In this document: positions 51,223-60,479 of the stretch, in pieces
Layout of the letters: each line of letters starts with the position of its first letter
Numbering within the stretch: position 1 is the stretch's first letter
DNA from: Sphingorhabdus_B arenilitoris
Lineage (GTDB): Bacteria > Pseudomonadota > Alphaproteobacteria > Sphingomonadales > Sphingomonadaceae
Length of the DNA stretch: 64,000 bases
Direction: 5' to 3'
Assembly: GCF_042651485.1 (NCBI RefSeq)
Contig: NZ_JBHSDH010000013.1
Coordinates: 1,798,001-1,862,000 of the forward strand
The notes under the pieces: model-generated
What the model was told of the DNA's origin: nothing
What the model saw: only the letters and a program-made list of their open reading frames with translations
The model's database searches: none
Program-made: the position numbers and the translations under genes

Positions 51223-53553
51223 ATGGCGACAAGCGCCCGAAAATCTGCGAGCAGGACCACATTGACGGGTTGGCGCGAAATGATGCGCCAATCGATCATC
51301 CGCAGCGGCACGTTAATTGGCGCAATTGCCCTTTTGCTTTTCGCGCTTTTTTACGCGCTATCGGTACTCAGCTATTCCCCCGCCGATGCCGCCTTTAACA
51401 GCGCAGCGGACGGTGTGCGCCATAATTGGATGGGGACCGCGGGCGCTTATTTGGGGGATGGCGCGCTGTTCCTATTCGGCCTGCCTGCTATTCTATTCCT
51501 GCCGCTGATGCTCGTGATCGCGCAGCGGCTATGGAAAGATGTGCCGCAACCGCGCTGGCGGCGGCAATGGCTGCTATGTCTTACTGGAATATTGCTGTTG
51601 GGTTTCGGCATGGCTTATTGGCAAAGCGGCAGCGACATTGGTCTGCCCGGCGGATGGGGCGGCGCGTTCGCGCTGCTGTTGGAACGGTTGGCCGCCGCCG
51701 CCGTCGCTATGGCATCAGGCGGATGGACGGCATTGCTGCGCTGGGCCCTTATTATCGCGAGCCTGTTAGGCGGAATCGCGGTGGTGATCAAATCATTAGA
51801 ACTGGAACGGCCCTTGTTGCGTATGCCGGCATTGCCGTTGCCCCAGATACCGTCCATGCCCGCCATGAAAAAGAAGCAGACGGCAGATGATACTGCACCC
51901 GAAACCGAGGAAAAACCAGTCAAAGCCGCTCCGCGCAAAATCGTGGAACGCGAAGAACGGCGCGCGCCGGAGATCAGCGAACGAAAACTGGCCCCGCAAA
52001 AAGCCAATTTTTCAACCGGCGCAAGGCAGGGCGATTTTTTCGGCAGCTACGCCTTGCCCTCGGTTGACCTGCTCGACCCGCCGCCGCCCAATGCCGCGCC
52101 GAAATTGGACAAGGCGGCGCTGGAATCCAATGCCCGCCTGCTGGAAACTGTGCTCGAAGAATATAGCGTGAAGGGCCAAATTGTCGCGGTGCGCCCTGGC
52201 CCCGTCGTCACCATGTATGAGCTGGAACCTGCGCCAGGGATAAAGGCAAGCCGCGTGATCCAGCTGGCTGAGGATATTGCCCGCAATATGTCCGCCTTGT
52301 CGGCCCGCGTCTCCGCCATTCCGGGCCGTACGGTAATGGGTATCGAACTGCCCAACAGCCATAGGGAGATGATTTCGCTCAATGAAATGGTCGGCTCCGA
52401 CGCCTTTGCCGAACAAAAGGGCACATTGCCGATTATCTTGGGCAAGAATATCTCCGGCGATCCCGTTATCGCCGATTTGGCCCCGATGCCGCATCTGCTG
52501 GTCGCGGGAACCACCGGTTCGGGTAAGTCGGTGGGGCTGAATAGCATGATATTGTCGCTGCTATACCGGATGACCCCCGACCAATGCCGGATGATTATGA
52601 TCGATCCCAAAATGCTGGAGCTGAGCATTTATGATGATATTCCGCATTTGCTCTCGCCCGTCGTAACCGATCCATCAAAAGCCGTCCGGGCGCTGAAATG
52701 GGCGGTGGAGCAAATGGAAGAACGCTACCGCATGATGTCGTCTTTGTCGGTGCGCAACCTTGCCAATTTTAACGAAAAAGTCCGCGCGGCAAAGGCCAAG
52801 GGCGCGCCGTTGGGACGCAAGGTGCAAATTGGCTATGACCCGATGACCGGACAGCCGCAATATGAGGAAGAAAGCCTCGAATATGAACCCATGCCGCAAA
52901 TTGTGGTGATTGTGGACGAACTTGCCGATTTGATGATGACGGCAGGTAAAGAGGTCGAATTCCTGATCCAACGTATCGCGCAAAAAGCGCGAGCTGCGGG
53001 CATCCACCTGATCATGGCGACGCAGCGGCCATCGGTTGACGTTATCACCGGCGTGATTAAGGCCAACCTGCCCACGCGCATATCCTTTCACGTCACCAGC
53101 AAGATCGACAGCCGCACGATATTGGGCGAACAAGGCGCAGAACAGCTGCTCGGCAAGGGCGATATGCTTTATATGGCGGGCGGCAAAGGGCTGACCCGTA
53201 TTCATGGGCCGTTCGTGTCCGATGATGAGGTGCGCCGCGTCGCCGATCATTGGCGCGCGCAAGGGCAGCCCGAATATATCCAAGCCGTGACCGAAGAACC
53301 CGAAGATGGCGGCTTTGCCCTTGATGGTATTGGCGACGACGACAATCCCGAAGATGCGCAATATCGCAAAGCCTGCCAGATTGTTTTCGAAAGCCAGAAA
53401 GCGTCGACCAGCTGGATCCAGCGGCAATTGCGCATTGGGTATAATAGCGCGGCGCGGCTGATCGACCGGATGGAAGAAGATGGTTATGTCAGCGCCCCCA
53501 ACCATATTGGCCGCCGCGAAGTGTTGCGTGATCAAAATGGGGAGCCGATTTAA
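51223..53553 (+). CDS. ftsK: DNA translocase FtsK
   Basis: 776 residues from the ATG at 51223 (a GTG at 51187 would add 12). There are four N-terminal transmembrane helices (about 25-180), a variable linker, and the motor with Walker A AGTTGSGKSVGLN near residue 430, VVIVDELADLMMTAGKEVE and RISFHVTSKIDSRTILGEQGAEQLLG. The C-terminal gamma winged helix (AARLIDRMEEDGYVSAPN) reads KOPS. It clears chromosome dimers at the septum. Confidence 0.95.
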   Translation: MATSARKSASRTTLTGWREMMRQSIIRSGTLIGAIALLLFALFYALSVLSYSPADAAFNSAADGVRHNWMGTAGAYLGDGALFLFGLPAILFLPLMLVIAQRLWKDVPQPRWRRQWLLCLTGILLLGFGMAYWQSGSDIGLPGGWGGAFALLLERLAAAAVAMASGGWTALLRWALIIASLLGGIAVVIKSLELERPLLRMPALPLPQIPSMPAMKKKQTADDTAPETEEKPVKAAPRKIVEREERRAPEISERKLAPQKANFSTGARQGDFFGSYALPSVDLLDPPPPNAAPKLDKAALESNARLLETVLEEYSVKGQIVAVRPGPVVTMYELEPAPGIKASRVIQLAEDIARNMSALSARVSAIPGRTVMGIELPNSHREMISLNEMVGSDAFAEQKGTLPIILGKNISGDPVIADLAPMPHLLVAGTTGSGKSVGLNSMILSLLYRMTPDQCRMIMIDPKMLELSIYDDIPHLLSPVVTDPSKAVRALKWAVEQMEERYRMMSSLSVRNLANFNEKVRAAKAKGAPLGRKVQIGYDPMTGQPQYEEESLEYEPMPQIVVIVDELADLMMTAGKEVEFLIQRIAQKARAAGIHLIMATQRPSVDVITGVIKANLPTRISFHVTSKIDSRTILGEQGAEQLLGKGDMLYMAGGKGLTRIHGPFVSDDEVRRVADHWRAQGQPEYIQAVTEEPEDGGFALDGIGDDDNPEDAQYRKACQIVFESQKASTSWIQRQLRIGYNSAARLIDRMEEDGYVSAPNHIGRREVLRDQNGEPI

Positions 53554-53663
53554 CCCCAGATCATCACGCGAAATTTGCGGGCTTATGCGGTTCACGCTCT
53601 ATTCAAGCCCGGGCCGCTACCTCCGATTATAGATTGTTGCAATTCAACAGGATAAAAGACGTT

Positions 53664-54284
53664 ATGAATAAATATCTTACCGCCATCATCGCTGCACCTA
53701 TTGCGTTGGTCGCCACCGCGCCTGCACCGGCGCAGCAGTCATCCGGCAAAATGGATATCGTGGTGCAGCATATGAAATCGGTCGGCACGATGACCGCCAA
53801 TTTCACCCAAACCGACGGAGCGGGGCGCAGCGTGGGCGGCAAGCTGCTGCTGAAACGGCCGGGCCATGTTCGTTTTGAATATACAGGCGATACGTCGCTG
53901 CTGATCGTCGCCGATGGCAAAGCGCTCACCATGATCGACTATGCCGTCCGGCAAGTGCAAAGATGGCCGATCAAAAACAGCCCGCTGACCGCTTTGCTCG
54001 ATCCCGGTCAGGACCTGCGCAAATATGGAAAATTACAATCGACCAGCAGTGACAAGGTAATCAGCGTCGAGGTCCGCGACCCTAGCCGGCCAGAATATGG
54101 GACGATGACATTCACCTTCACCAAAGATGCCAACGCGCCCAGCGGCTACACGCTTTATGGATGGGTGGCGCTCGATTCCAAAAATAATCGGACCACGGTG
54201 CGACTCGCAAATGTAAAATATAATGTCGCCATATCGGATAAGAGCTTTAACTGGACCGATCCACGCCGCCGGGGACGGAAATAA
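53664..54284 (+). CDS. lolA: Outer-membrane lipoprotein carrier protein LolA
   Basis: 206 residues: a signal peptide to about 24 (APAPAQ), then the LolA fold with MTANFTQTDGAGRSVGGKLLLKRPGHVRFEY, a near-standard N-terminal segment. It ferries lipoproteins through the periplasm from LolCDE to the outer membrane. The start at 53664 follows AGGATAAAAG. It is downstream of ftsK, a frequent pair. Confidence 0.9.
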   Translation: MNKYLTAIIAAPIALVATAPAPAQQSSGKMDIVVQHMKSVGTMTANFTQTDGAGRSVGGKLLLKRPGHVRFEYTGDTSLLIVADGKALTMIDYAVRQVQRWPIKNSPLTALLDPGQDLRKYGKLQSTSSDKVISVEVRDPSRPEYGTMTFTFTKDANAPSGYTLYGWVALDSKNNRTTVRLANVKYNVAISDKSFNWTDPRRRGRK

Positions 54285-54340
54285 CGGTTAACTGCGGTTA
54301 ACAAGCGGCGAAACGAGCCTTTGGGCACGACCAACCGGTA

Positions 54341-54362
54341 ACATGAACGGCTTTGTTCATGT
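54341..54362. promoter_or_regulatory. Palindrome ACATGAAC-N6-GTTCATGT
   Basis: A perfect 8-bp inverted repeat 21 bases upstream of a TATAAA box and the short ORF. The symmetry fits a dimeric regulator site or a hairpin. Confidence 0.45.
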
Positions 54363-54411
54363 AAATGACAGGAAAGCAATTGTATAAAAAAGACATCGAA
54401 GGAGGGTTGTT

Positions 54412-54444
54412 GTGAGGTTTTCCCCCTGTTGCCCGCAGCAATAA
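54412..54444 (+). CDS. Putative 10-residue leader peptide
   Basis: GTG-started ORF VRFSPCCPQQ with AGGAGGG 5 bases before it, followed by a strong terminator about 40 bases later. It is very short; the Pro-Cys-Cys-Pro core could stall ribosomes when cysteine or proline is low. It could also be a chance ORF in a small RNA. Confidence 0.35.
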   Translation: MRFSPCCPQQ

Positions 54445-54480
54445 ACTTTCCCTCGATATCCGCGTGACGAACGCAAGCTT

Positions 54481-54521
54481 AGCCCTCACTCCAAATGCCC
54501 CCGGAGTGAGGGCTTTGCTTT
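54481..54521 (+). terminator. Strong stem-loop terminator before xth
   Basis: AGCCCTCACTCC (54481-54492) pairs perfectly with GGAGTGAGGGCT (54503-54514), followed by TTTGCTTT. It ends about 95 bases before xth. It may end a short transcript from the TATAAA box or attenuate xth. Confidence 0.75.
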
Positions 54522-54614
54522 GTCCGGTGGCTGCACAATATCGGCGCCTGCGACATACGCGCCACCTAGAAACATCCTTGCCCCTGTGCACAAGCGGCTC
54601 TAGAGCAAGTCCCC

Positions 54615-55409
54615 ATGTCAAACAGCCTTCGTATCGCATCTTGGAATATCAATTCTGTCCGCGCCCGCCTCGATATTGTCGAACGCTATTTGCGCGAAGA
54701 GGCACCCGATATATTATGCCTGCAAGAAACCAAGGTCACCAATGAGCTGTTTCCCGAAGGCCCGTTTCGGCAATTGGGCTATCGCAATTTCGCCATCAAT
54801 GGCATGCCTGCCTATCACGGCGTGGCGATCATCAGCAAAATTCCGCTGCGCAATATCGAAAAGCTGGATTGGCAAGCCAATGGCGAAGCGCGCCATGTCG
54901 GCGTCGAAATTGACGGAGGCATCCGGATCAACAATGTCTATATTCCCGCAGGCGGTGAGGTGCCCGACACCGATGTGAATTCAAAATTCGCTCAGAAACT
55001 GAATTTCCTTGGCCGGATGACCGAATGGTCGCAAACGATAAGCGGCAAAACATTGCTCACCGGTGATTTCAATATCGCACCGCTTGAACATGACGTGTGG
55101 AGCCATAAGCAGCTGCGCAATGTGGTCAGCCATACCGAGATTGAAATTGACCTGCTCGCCAAATTGCAGGCAGCGGGCAATTGGGTCGATCTGGCGCGTG
55201 AATTTGTCGATCACTCGCAAAAGCTCTACACTTGGTGGAGCTACCGCGCGCAAGATTGGGAGAGCGCCGATAAAGGCCGCCGGCTCGACCATATGTGGGT
55301 TACCCCCGATTTGAAGGACAAAGCGAAAAGCCATCTCGTCCATAAAATGTGCCGCAGCTGGGGCAAGCCATCCGACCATGCGCCGATCGTTACGGAATTT
55401 GATTTTTGA
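54615..55409 (+). CDS. xth: Exodeoxyribonuclease III
   Basis: 264 residues of the exonuclease-endonuclease-phosphatase fold: IASWNINSVRARLD, ILCLQETKV (catalytic Glu), GDFNIAPLEHDV, RRLDHMWVTPDL and a C-terminal SDHAPIVTEF with the active His. It is an AP endonuclease and 3' repair exonuclease in the cytoplasm. The stop overlaps the start of ribA. Confidence 0.93.
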   Translation: MSNSLRIASWNINSVRARLDIVERYLREEAPDILCLQETKVTNELFPEGPFRQLGYRNFAINGMPAYHGVAIISKIPLRNIEKLDWQANGEARHVGVEIDGGIRINNVYIPAGGEVPDTDVNSKFAQKLNFLGRMTEWSQTISGKTLLTGDFNIAPLEHDVWSHKQLRNVVSHTEIEIDLLAKLQAAGNWVDLAREFVDHSQKLYTWWSYRAQDWESADKGRRLDHMWVTPDLKDKAKSHLVHKMCRSWGKPSDHAPIVTEFDF

Positions 55410-56479
55410 CAGGCGGCGCACCTCATTCGGCGAAACAGGCGGCCCGCGCCATTGATGCGCTGCGCCGGGGATGGCCGGTCCGGGTGCACGGGGAGCAAGC
55501 CGCCATAACCGTGGTTGCCGCAGAAACCGGCGGCGCAGACAAGGCGGGCGCGATGCTGCTCTCCGCCGCCCGTGCTGCGACCCTCAAACTCACCAATCAG
55601 CGCGCGGCAGGCGATACCAGCCTGCCCGTGATGATCGCCATGCCGCCGCAATATGATGCCGGGTTGGCCATGGCGATTGCCGACCCTGCGCTCGATCTGC
55701 GTTACCCGATGAAGGGGCCATTTGGGGCATTGCCGCTACCCGATGATGCGGCGGCATTGGCTGCGATGGAATTGGCCCGCCATGCCGGACTGCTGCCCGC
55801 ATTTCTTGTCAGTGACGGCGACAGTGATACCCGCGATGGCGATGATATTGATAATGTCACCCCGGCGCAAATTGCCGCTTATGCCGATTCCCATAATATT
55901 CAAATCGCGGCGCGGGCGCGGTTGCCGGTGTCGGCATCGCAGGAGGCAGAAATCATCGCCTTTCGCAGTATCGCCGATGCCACCGATCATATTGCGCTGA
56001 TCATTGGGACGCACGATGGCAGCGTGCCCATCGTCCGGTTGCATAGCGAATGCCTGACCGGCGATGTGCTGGGCAGCTTGAAATGCGATTGCGGGCCGCA
56101 GCTGCATGAAGCTTTGGAGCAAATGGCGGCGACAAATTGGGGGATACTCCTGTATCTAAGGCAGGAAGGGCGCGGCATTGGTTTGATCAATAAACTGCGC
56201 GCCTATGCGTTGCAGGATCAAGGGTTCGACACGGTTGACGCCAATATCCGCTTGGGCTTCGCCGTCGATGCCCGCGATTTTTCCATCGCGGCGCAAATGC
56301 TTCGCTTGCTGAATGTCAGTACGGTCAAATTGCTGACCAACAATCCCGAAAAAGTCGCGGGGCTAGAGGCGCAGGGCCTATCAGTGGCAGAGCGTCTGCC
56401 GCTGCAAATCGCCGCCAATCCGCATAATCGGCATTATCTGGATACGAAGCGCGAACGCACCGGGCATAAGCTTCGATAA
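55406..56479 (+). CDS. ribA: GTP cyclohydrolase II with degenerate N-terminal RibB-like domain
   Basis: 357 residues. The C-terminal half (about 165-357) is GTP cyclohydrolase II: RLHSECLTGDVLGSLKCDCG with three zinc cysteines, RQEGRGIGLINKLRAYALQD, and a KRERTGHKL ending. The N-terminal 150 residues resemble a DHBP synthase (RibB) domain in length and pattern, but the acidic active-site loop of RibB is missing. It makes the first riboflavin intermediate. The start is TTG at 55406, overlapping the xth stop; a downstream start is possible. Confidence 0.88.
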   Translation: MTGGAPHSAKQAARAIDALRRGWPVRVHGEQAAITVVAAETGGADKAGAMLLSAARAATLKLTNQRAAGDTSLPVMIAMPPQYDAGLAMAIADPALDLRYPMKGPFGALPLPDDAAALAAMELARHAGLLPAFLVSDGDSDTRDGDDIDNVTPAQIAAYADSHNIQIAARARLPVSASQEAEIIAFRSIADATDHIALIIGTHDGSVPIVRLHSECLTGDVLGSLKCDCGPQLHEALEQMAATNWGILLYLRQEGRGIGLINKLRAYALQDQGFDTVDANIRLGFAVDARDFSIAAQMLRLLNVSTVKLLTNNPEKVAGLEAQGLSVAERLPLQIAANPHNRHYLDTKRERTGHKLR

Positions 56480-56497
56480 TCCCGCTCTAATTGGCCC

Positions 56498-58606
56498 CTA
56501 AAATCCTTCGGGGAGCAGATTTTCCGGTGGACCCTCATCGCCTTGTTTGGGCTTTGCGCCCTCCCCGTTGCCTTTGTTACCGCCTTTATTGCCGCCGCCG
56601 GACTGGCGCCCCAATATCTCATCGACCCAGGCATCATCCGCTTGGTTGGAACGAATAGCCTCATCGACCTGATTGGGATCAACCTCTGGCACCCCTTCAA
56701 TCGGCAGCCCATTTTCGTCTACGAATATCGTGCCGTCATCGCCCTCTGCGGGCGCGGTTCCCTCTTCGTCGAGCCGTTCAGGGAAAGTGACATCGGTGTT
56801 GAATTTTTCCACCGGACGCTTGGCCACTGCCACGCGCATGAACGCAGCAAAAGCGCTGGCCGGAGCGCGGCCGCCCTGCAAATCACCCACGGGCTTCGCA
56901 TCATCGCGGCCCATCCAAACGCCGGTGGTCAACCCGCTCGAAAATCCGACAAAATAACCATCCTTATTGCTGCTGGTTGTGCCGGTTTTGCCTGCGGTAG
57001 GCCGGCCAATTTGCGCGCGGCGGCCGCTGCCCGTTTCAACCGCGCTTTGCATCAGATCGATCATTGCGCCTGCAACATAAGGCTCAACCAATTGGATCGA
57101 TTTGGGCGGCTTTGCCTGGTAAATCACATCGCCGTCAATCGTGGTAACCTTGGCGATACCATAGGGCTCGAGGCTGCGGCCATTGGCGGCGACTTGAGCA
57201 AAAGCGCGGGTCATATCGATCAACCGCGTTTCGGACGTGCCCAGCACCATCGACGGGCTGGTATTGATCTTTGTCGTGATACCAAACCGCCGCGCCATAT
57301 TGGCGACCGTGCTGGTCCCCACTTCATTCCCGATCAGCGCCGCGATGGTATTTTTCGAATAAGCAAATGCGGTGCGAATAGTGATTTCGCCGGAATAGTT
57401 GCCGCCGCTATTTTTGGGTTGCCAGCCGTCTATATCAATGGGTTCATCAACCACTTTATCCTCTGGTTGGAACCCAGCCTCCAACGCGGCCAGATATACG
57501 AACAGCTTCCACGCCGATCCCGGCTGACGCTGCGCGGTGACGGCGCGGTTATAATTGCTGGTGACATAGTCGGTGCCGCCCACCATTGCCCGAACCGCCC
57601 CATCGCGGTCGATGGCAACCAGCGCCCCTTGCGCCCCGCGCGGCGCATTGGCCTGTATTGCCGCCGTGCCCACGCGCTGCATATTCAGGTCGATCGTTGT
57701 CCATACATCGAGCGGCTTTTCACGCTCCTTGATCAACCCATCCAGCTGCGGTAGCACCCAATCGGTAAAGTAACGCACGCTATTTTGCGGTTTATCTGCG
57801 GTCAATTTGACTTCGGCCGGCTTCACCGATGCGGCCTGCGCTGCGGTAATCATGCCCGCATCTTGCATCACCTCAACCACGACCTTTGCGCGGCCCAATG
57901 CGGCCTTGGGATCGGCGGTAGGGGCATAGCGCGAGGGCGCTTTAACCAGACCCGCAATAATCGCCGCTTCGGATAGCGATAATTTTTCCGCACTATGACC
58001 AAAAAACAGCCTTGAGGCGGAATCGACACCATAAGCGCCGCCGCCGAAATAGACTTTGTTCAGATATAATTCGAGTATCTGATCCTTGCTGAATTTGGTT
58101 TCCATCGCCATGGCGAGAATAATCTCCCGCATTTTTCGGCCAAATTCCTTATTGTTATTCAGATAGATATTGCGCGCCAATTGCTGCGTTATGGTCGATC
58201 CGCCTTGCGCGAAATAGCCGCGCTGAAACCGCACCCAAAAAGACCGGCTGATCCCGATGGGGTCGACGCCCGGATGGCTGTAAAAACGGCGGTCCTCCAC
58301 CGCGACCATTGCATCCTTCATCTCAGGGGGAAGCTCATCGATGGTCAGCCAGCGGCCAAAGCTTGGGCCGATGGACTGTATCACTGTGCCATCGGCGGCG
58401 CGCAGACGGATCATCTGCCCATTGGGCGACGCTTTCAAATCTTCGAAACTATCAATTTCGCCGCGAGCAACCGCAACAAATATGCCGAGCACCATCACGC
58501 CCATCAGGCTGGCGAATATCCCGGTTTTCACGAGACGCCAAAACCAGAGCTTCACCCGCCCCTGCTGCTTGCCCGCTTTTTGGGCGCCATTATTTTTACG
58601 TGCCAT
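56498..58606 (-). CDS. mrcA: Penicillin-binding protein 1A (bifunctional)
   Basis: 702 residues: a short basic cytoplasmic tail, a transmembrane helix (FWRLVKTGIFASLMGVMVLGIF), a GT51 glycosyltransferase domain (AVEDRRFYSHPGVDPIGI, GGSTITQQLARNIYL), and a transpeptidase domain with SxxK in GSAWKLF (about 365), SxN in SKNTIA, and KTGTTSS (about 540). The C-terminal tail is Asp/Gly/Lys-rich. It polymerises and crosslinks peptidoglycan. It is convergent with ribA. Confidence 0.92.
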   Translation of the reverse strand: MARKNNGAQKAGKQQGRVKLWFWRLVKTGIFASLMGVMVLGIFVAVARGEIDSFEDLKASPNGQMIRLRAADGTVIQSIGPSFGRWLTIDELPPEMKDAMVAVEDRRFYSHPGVDPIGISRSFWVRFQRGYFAQGGSTITQQLARNIYLNNNKEFGRKMREIILAMAMETKFSKDQILELYLNKVYFGGGAYGVDSASRLFFGHSAEKLSLSEAAIIAGLVKAPSRYAPTADPKAALGRAKVVVEVMQDAGMITAAQAASVKPAEVKLTADKPQNSVRYFTDWVLPQLDGLIKEREKPLDVWTTIDLNMQRVGTAAIQANAPRGAQGALVAIDRDGAVRAMVGGTDYVTSNYNRAVTAQRQPGSAWKLFVYLAALEAGFQPEDKVVDEPIDIDGWQPKNSGGNYSGEITIRTAFAYSKNTIAALIGNEVGTSTVANMARRFGITTKINTSPSMVLGTSETRLIDMTRAFAQVAANGRSLEPYGIAKVTTIDGDVIYQAKPPKSIQLVEPYVAGAMIDLMQSAVETGSGRRAQIGRPTAGKTGTTSSNKDGYFVGFSSGLTTGVWMGRDDAKPVGDLQGGRAPASAFAAFMRVAVAKRPVEKFNTDVTFPERLDEEGTAPAEGDDGTIFVDENGLPIEGVPEVDPNQVDEAIRSNQADDAWVDEILGRQSGGGNKGGNKGNGEGAKPKQGDEGPPENLLPEGF

Positions 58607-58786
58607 AGACAGCAGGTGTTACTGACAATGACCTGCCGCCACAAGTGAATTTGATGTGCAGGAACCGTGCAGCTTCAGGGTTTGGACCTCGGGTCAGGCC
58701 CTATTAATTCTGGCGCCATAAAAATCGATTTTTTCATAATATTAACCTCTGATTGGCTATCCTCTGCTGACTTCAGGGGGTGGATG

Positions 58787-59431
58787 ATGAAATCGATATT
58801 CAAAGGTTATCTGAATATTTTTAATTTTAGGGGGCGAACTCCACGCCGAGAGTTTTTCCCTTTCTTCATCGCCAATATATTCCTGTATTTCGGGGCGTCA
58901 CAAATCGTGATTGTTCAAATGTTAATGCAAATGATAGCTAATGGCTCCGAGCTGCAAAAAAACGAGCATTATCAAGCCGCTTTAGAGCAATCTACGATAG
59001 AACTCACGATATTCATGTATCAAGCAACAGCTGTCATTGCGGCTGGAATAGGGATTTCACTTGGCGCGGCTGTGTTCCGCCGCGTTCATGACAGCGGTGG
59101 TAAGACATTGATTGTGAAAATATTCGCTCTGGTTTTCATATCTGAAATACTAATGCTTTGGTTTGCCGGACCGCAGATGGCAGAAGCCGCCATTACCGAG
59201 CGGACGAAAATATACATGGTTTTGATGCAGACTTTGAACGCCGTGCTTTTGGTCACTGGCTTTGCGATATTTATCGCAATTCTTAAGCCAAGCGAACTTG
59301 ATCATAATGAATATGGTCCAAATGATGATCCGAACCGTTTCGAAAATTTACGCGAAGACATTGCCTCTATAAAAATACCTGCGCGTAGCTATGCCATTCC
59401 GAAAGGTTTCGGAACGAAACAAGAGGATTAG
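58787..59431 (+). CDS. DUF805 family membrane protein
   Basis: 214 residues: starts FKGYLNIFNFRGRTPRREFFPF, the DUF805 signature, with four hydrophobic helices and an RRVHDSGGK loop. The tail after about 170 is charged and unlike the short family members. The function is unknown. The start at 58787 is 6 bases after AGGGGG. It is AT-rich relative to its neighbours. Confidence 0.82.
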   Translation: MKSIFKGYLNIFNFRGRTPRREFFPFFIANIFLYFGASQIVIVQMLMQMIANGSELQKNEHYQAALEQSTIELTIFMYQATAVIAAGIGISLGAAVFRRVHDSGGKTLIVKIFALVFISEILMLWFAGPQMAEAAITERTKIYMVLMQTLNAVLLVTGFAIFIAILKPSELDHNEYGPNDDPNRFENLREDIASIKIPARSYAIPKGFGTKQED

Positions 59432-59452
59432 GACTTCCCGCCACGCCGCGAT

Positions 59453-59851
59453 TTATTCCTCGGCGTCAAATTCCAACGCGGCGCTGTTGATGCAATAGCG
59501 CAGGCCGCCTGCCTGAACCGGGCCGTCGGGGAAAACATGGCCCAAATGCCCATCACAAGCGGCGCAGCGCACTTCGGTGCGGACCATGCCATGGCTGGTA
59601 TCGACATTTTCTTTAACCACTTCGGCGTCGGCAGGCGCGGTAAAGCTGGGCCAGCCGCAGCCGCTGTCAAATTTGCTGTCCGATGCAAATAATTCCGTCC
59701 CGCAACCTGCGCAAAAAAAGCGACCTTCGCGTTTTTCATCGGTCAGCTTGCCGGTAAAGGCGCGTTCCGTCCCCGCCTCGCGCAGCACATGATATTGCAT
59801 CGGGTCGAGCTGAGCTCGCCATTCGGCATCGGTTTTTTCAATCTTTTTCAT
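59453..59851 (-). CDS. msrB: Peptide-methionine (R)-S-oxide reductase MsrB
   Basis: 132 residues with the full MsrB pattern: CAGCGTELFASDSKFDSGCG and RCAACDGHLGHVFPDG (four zinc cysteines), and RYCINSAALEF with the catalytic Cys. It reduces methionine-R-sulfoxide, using thioredoxin. No signal peptide, so cytoplasmic. Confidence 0.95.
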   Translation of the reverse strand: MKKIEKTDAEWRAQLDPMQYHVLREAGTERAFTGKLTDEKREGRFFCAGCGTELFASDSKFDSGCGWPSFTAPADAEVVKENVDTSHGMVRTEVRCAACDGHLGHVFPDGPVQAGGLRYCINSAALEFDAEE

Positions 59852-59936
59852 ATCCGCAATGTGTGATGCCCCGCCCGCTTCGTCAAGGCTTGACGGCTTT
59901 ACCGCTTATTTACCACATATGTTGTAATTTGAGGGG

Positions 59937-60473
59937 ATGATTGGAATCCGCCTCTCTTTACTGGCCGCCGCCTTTACCGCGGTAATCCTGTTGCCCATCG
60001 GCGCAGCGCGCGGCGACGTGTGCCGCTTGTGTGAGGCCGCGCCGAGCGCCAGTAACGCGCCCAAGGGGCCAGATACGCCGATCAGCATCGACATTACCAC
60101 GCGGCTCAATTTCAGCCGCTTTGCGATGGCTGGCACCGGACAAAGCGGACAGGTGAAGATCAATCCGCAAAGCGGCACGGCGCAGGTGCAGGGCGGTCTC
60201 GTTGATCTAGGCGGCTATTCGCTGGCGGGAACAGCAGTGATCCGGGGCGAACCAGGGCGGCAAGTGCGCGTCGATATGCCCGCCTCGATTCAGATGACAT
60301 CATCCACCGGCGGCACCATGACGCTGGCCGAATTGCAGACCGATTTGGGCCCTGCGCCCCGGCTCGACGCATCGGGTGAGCTGCGTTTTTCCTTTGGCGG
60401 TGCGCTCCAAGTAAGCGGCAGCGTATCGGGCAAATTTCGCGGGCGGATCCCGATCACTGCGCAATATGAGTAA
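59937..60473 (+). CDS. DUF4402 domain protein (exported)
   Basis: 178 residues with a signal peptide (cleaved near AARGD), a short Cys-rich stretch (VCRLCEAAP), and the DUF4402 beta-domain (LNFSRFAMAGTGQSGQ, GTAVIRGEPGRQV). Family members are common in sphingomonads and thought to be surface or pilus-like. It is a single gene. Confidence 0.8.
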   Translation: MIGIRLSLLAAAFTAVILLPIGAARGDVCRLCEAAPSASNAPKGPDTPISIDITTRLNFSRFAMAGTGQSGQVKINPQSGTAQVQGGLVDLGGYSLAGTAVIRGEPGRQVRVDMPASIQMTSSTGGTMTLAELQTDLGPAPRLDASGELRFSFGGALQVSGSVSGKFRGRIPITAQYE

Positions 60474-60479
60474 ACCCGG

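Larger units (their letters stand above)
54285..54614. other. 330-base non-coding region with possible leader peptide or small RNA
   Basis: Contains a direct repeat CGGTTAAC (twice within 20 bases), an inverted repeat ACATGAAC/GTTCATGT (54341-54362), a TATAAA box (54383), a 10-codon ORF with a perfect Shine-Dalgarno sequence, and a 12-bp terminator stem. No gene of normal size fits. See the separate entries for the short ORF and the terminator. Confidence 0.55.
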
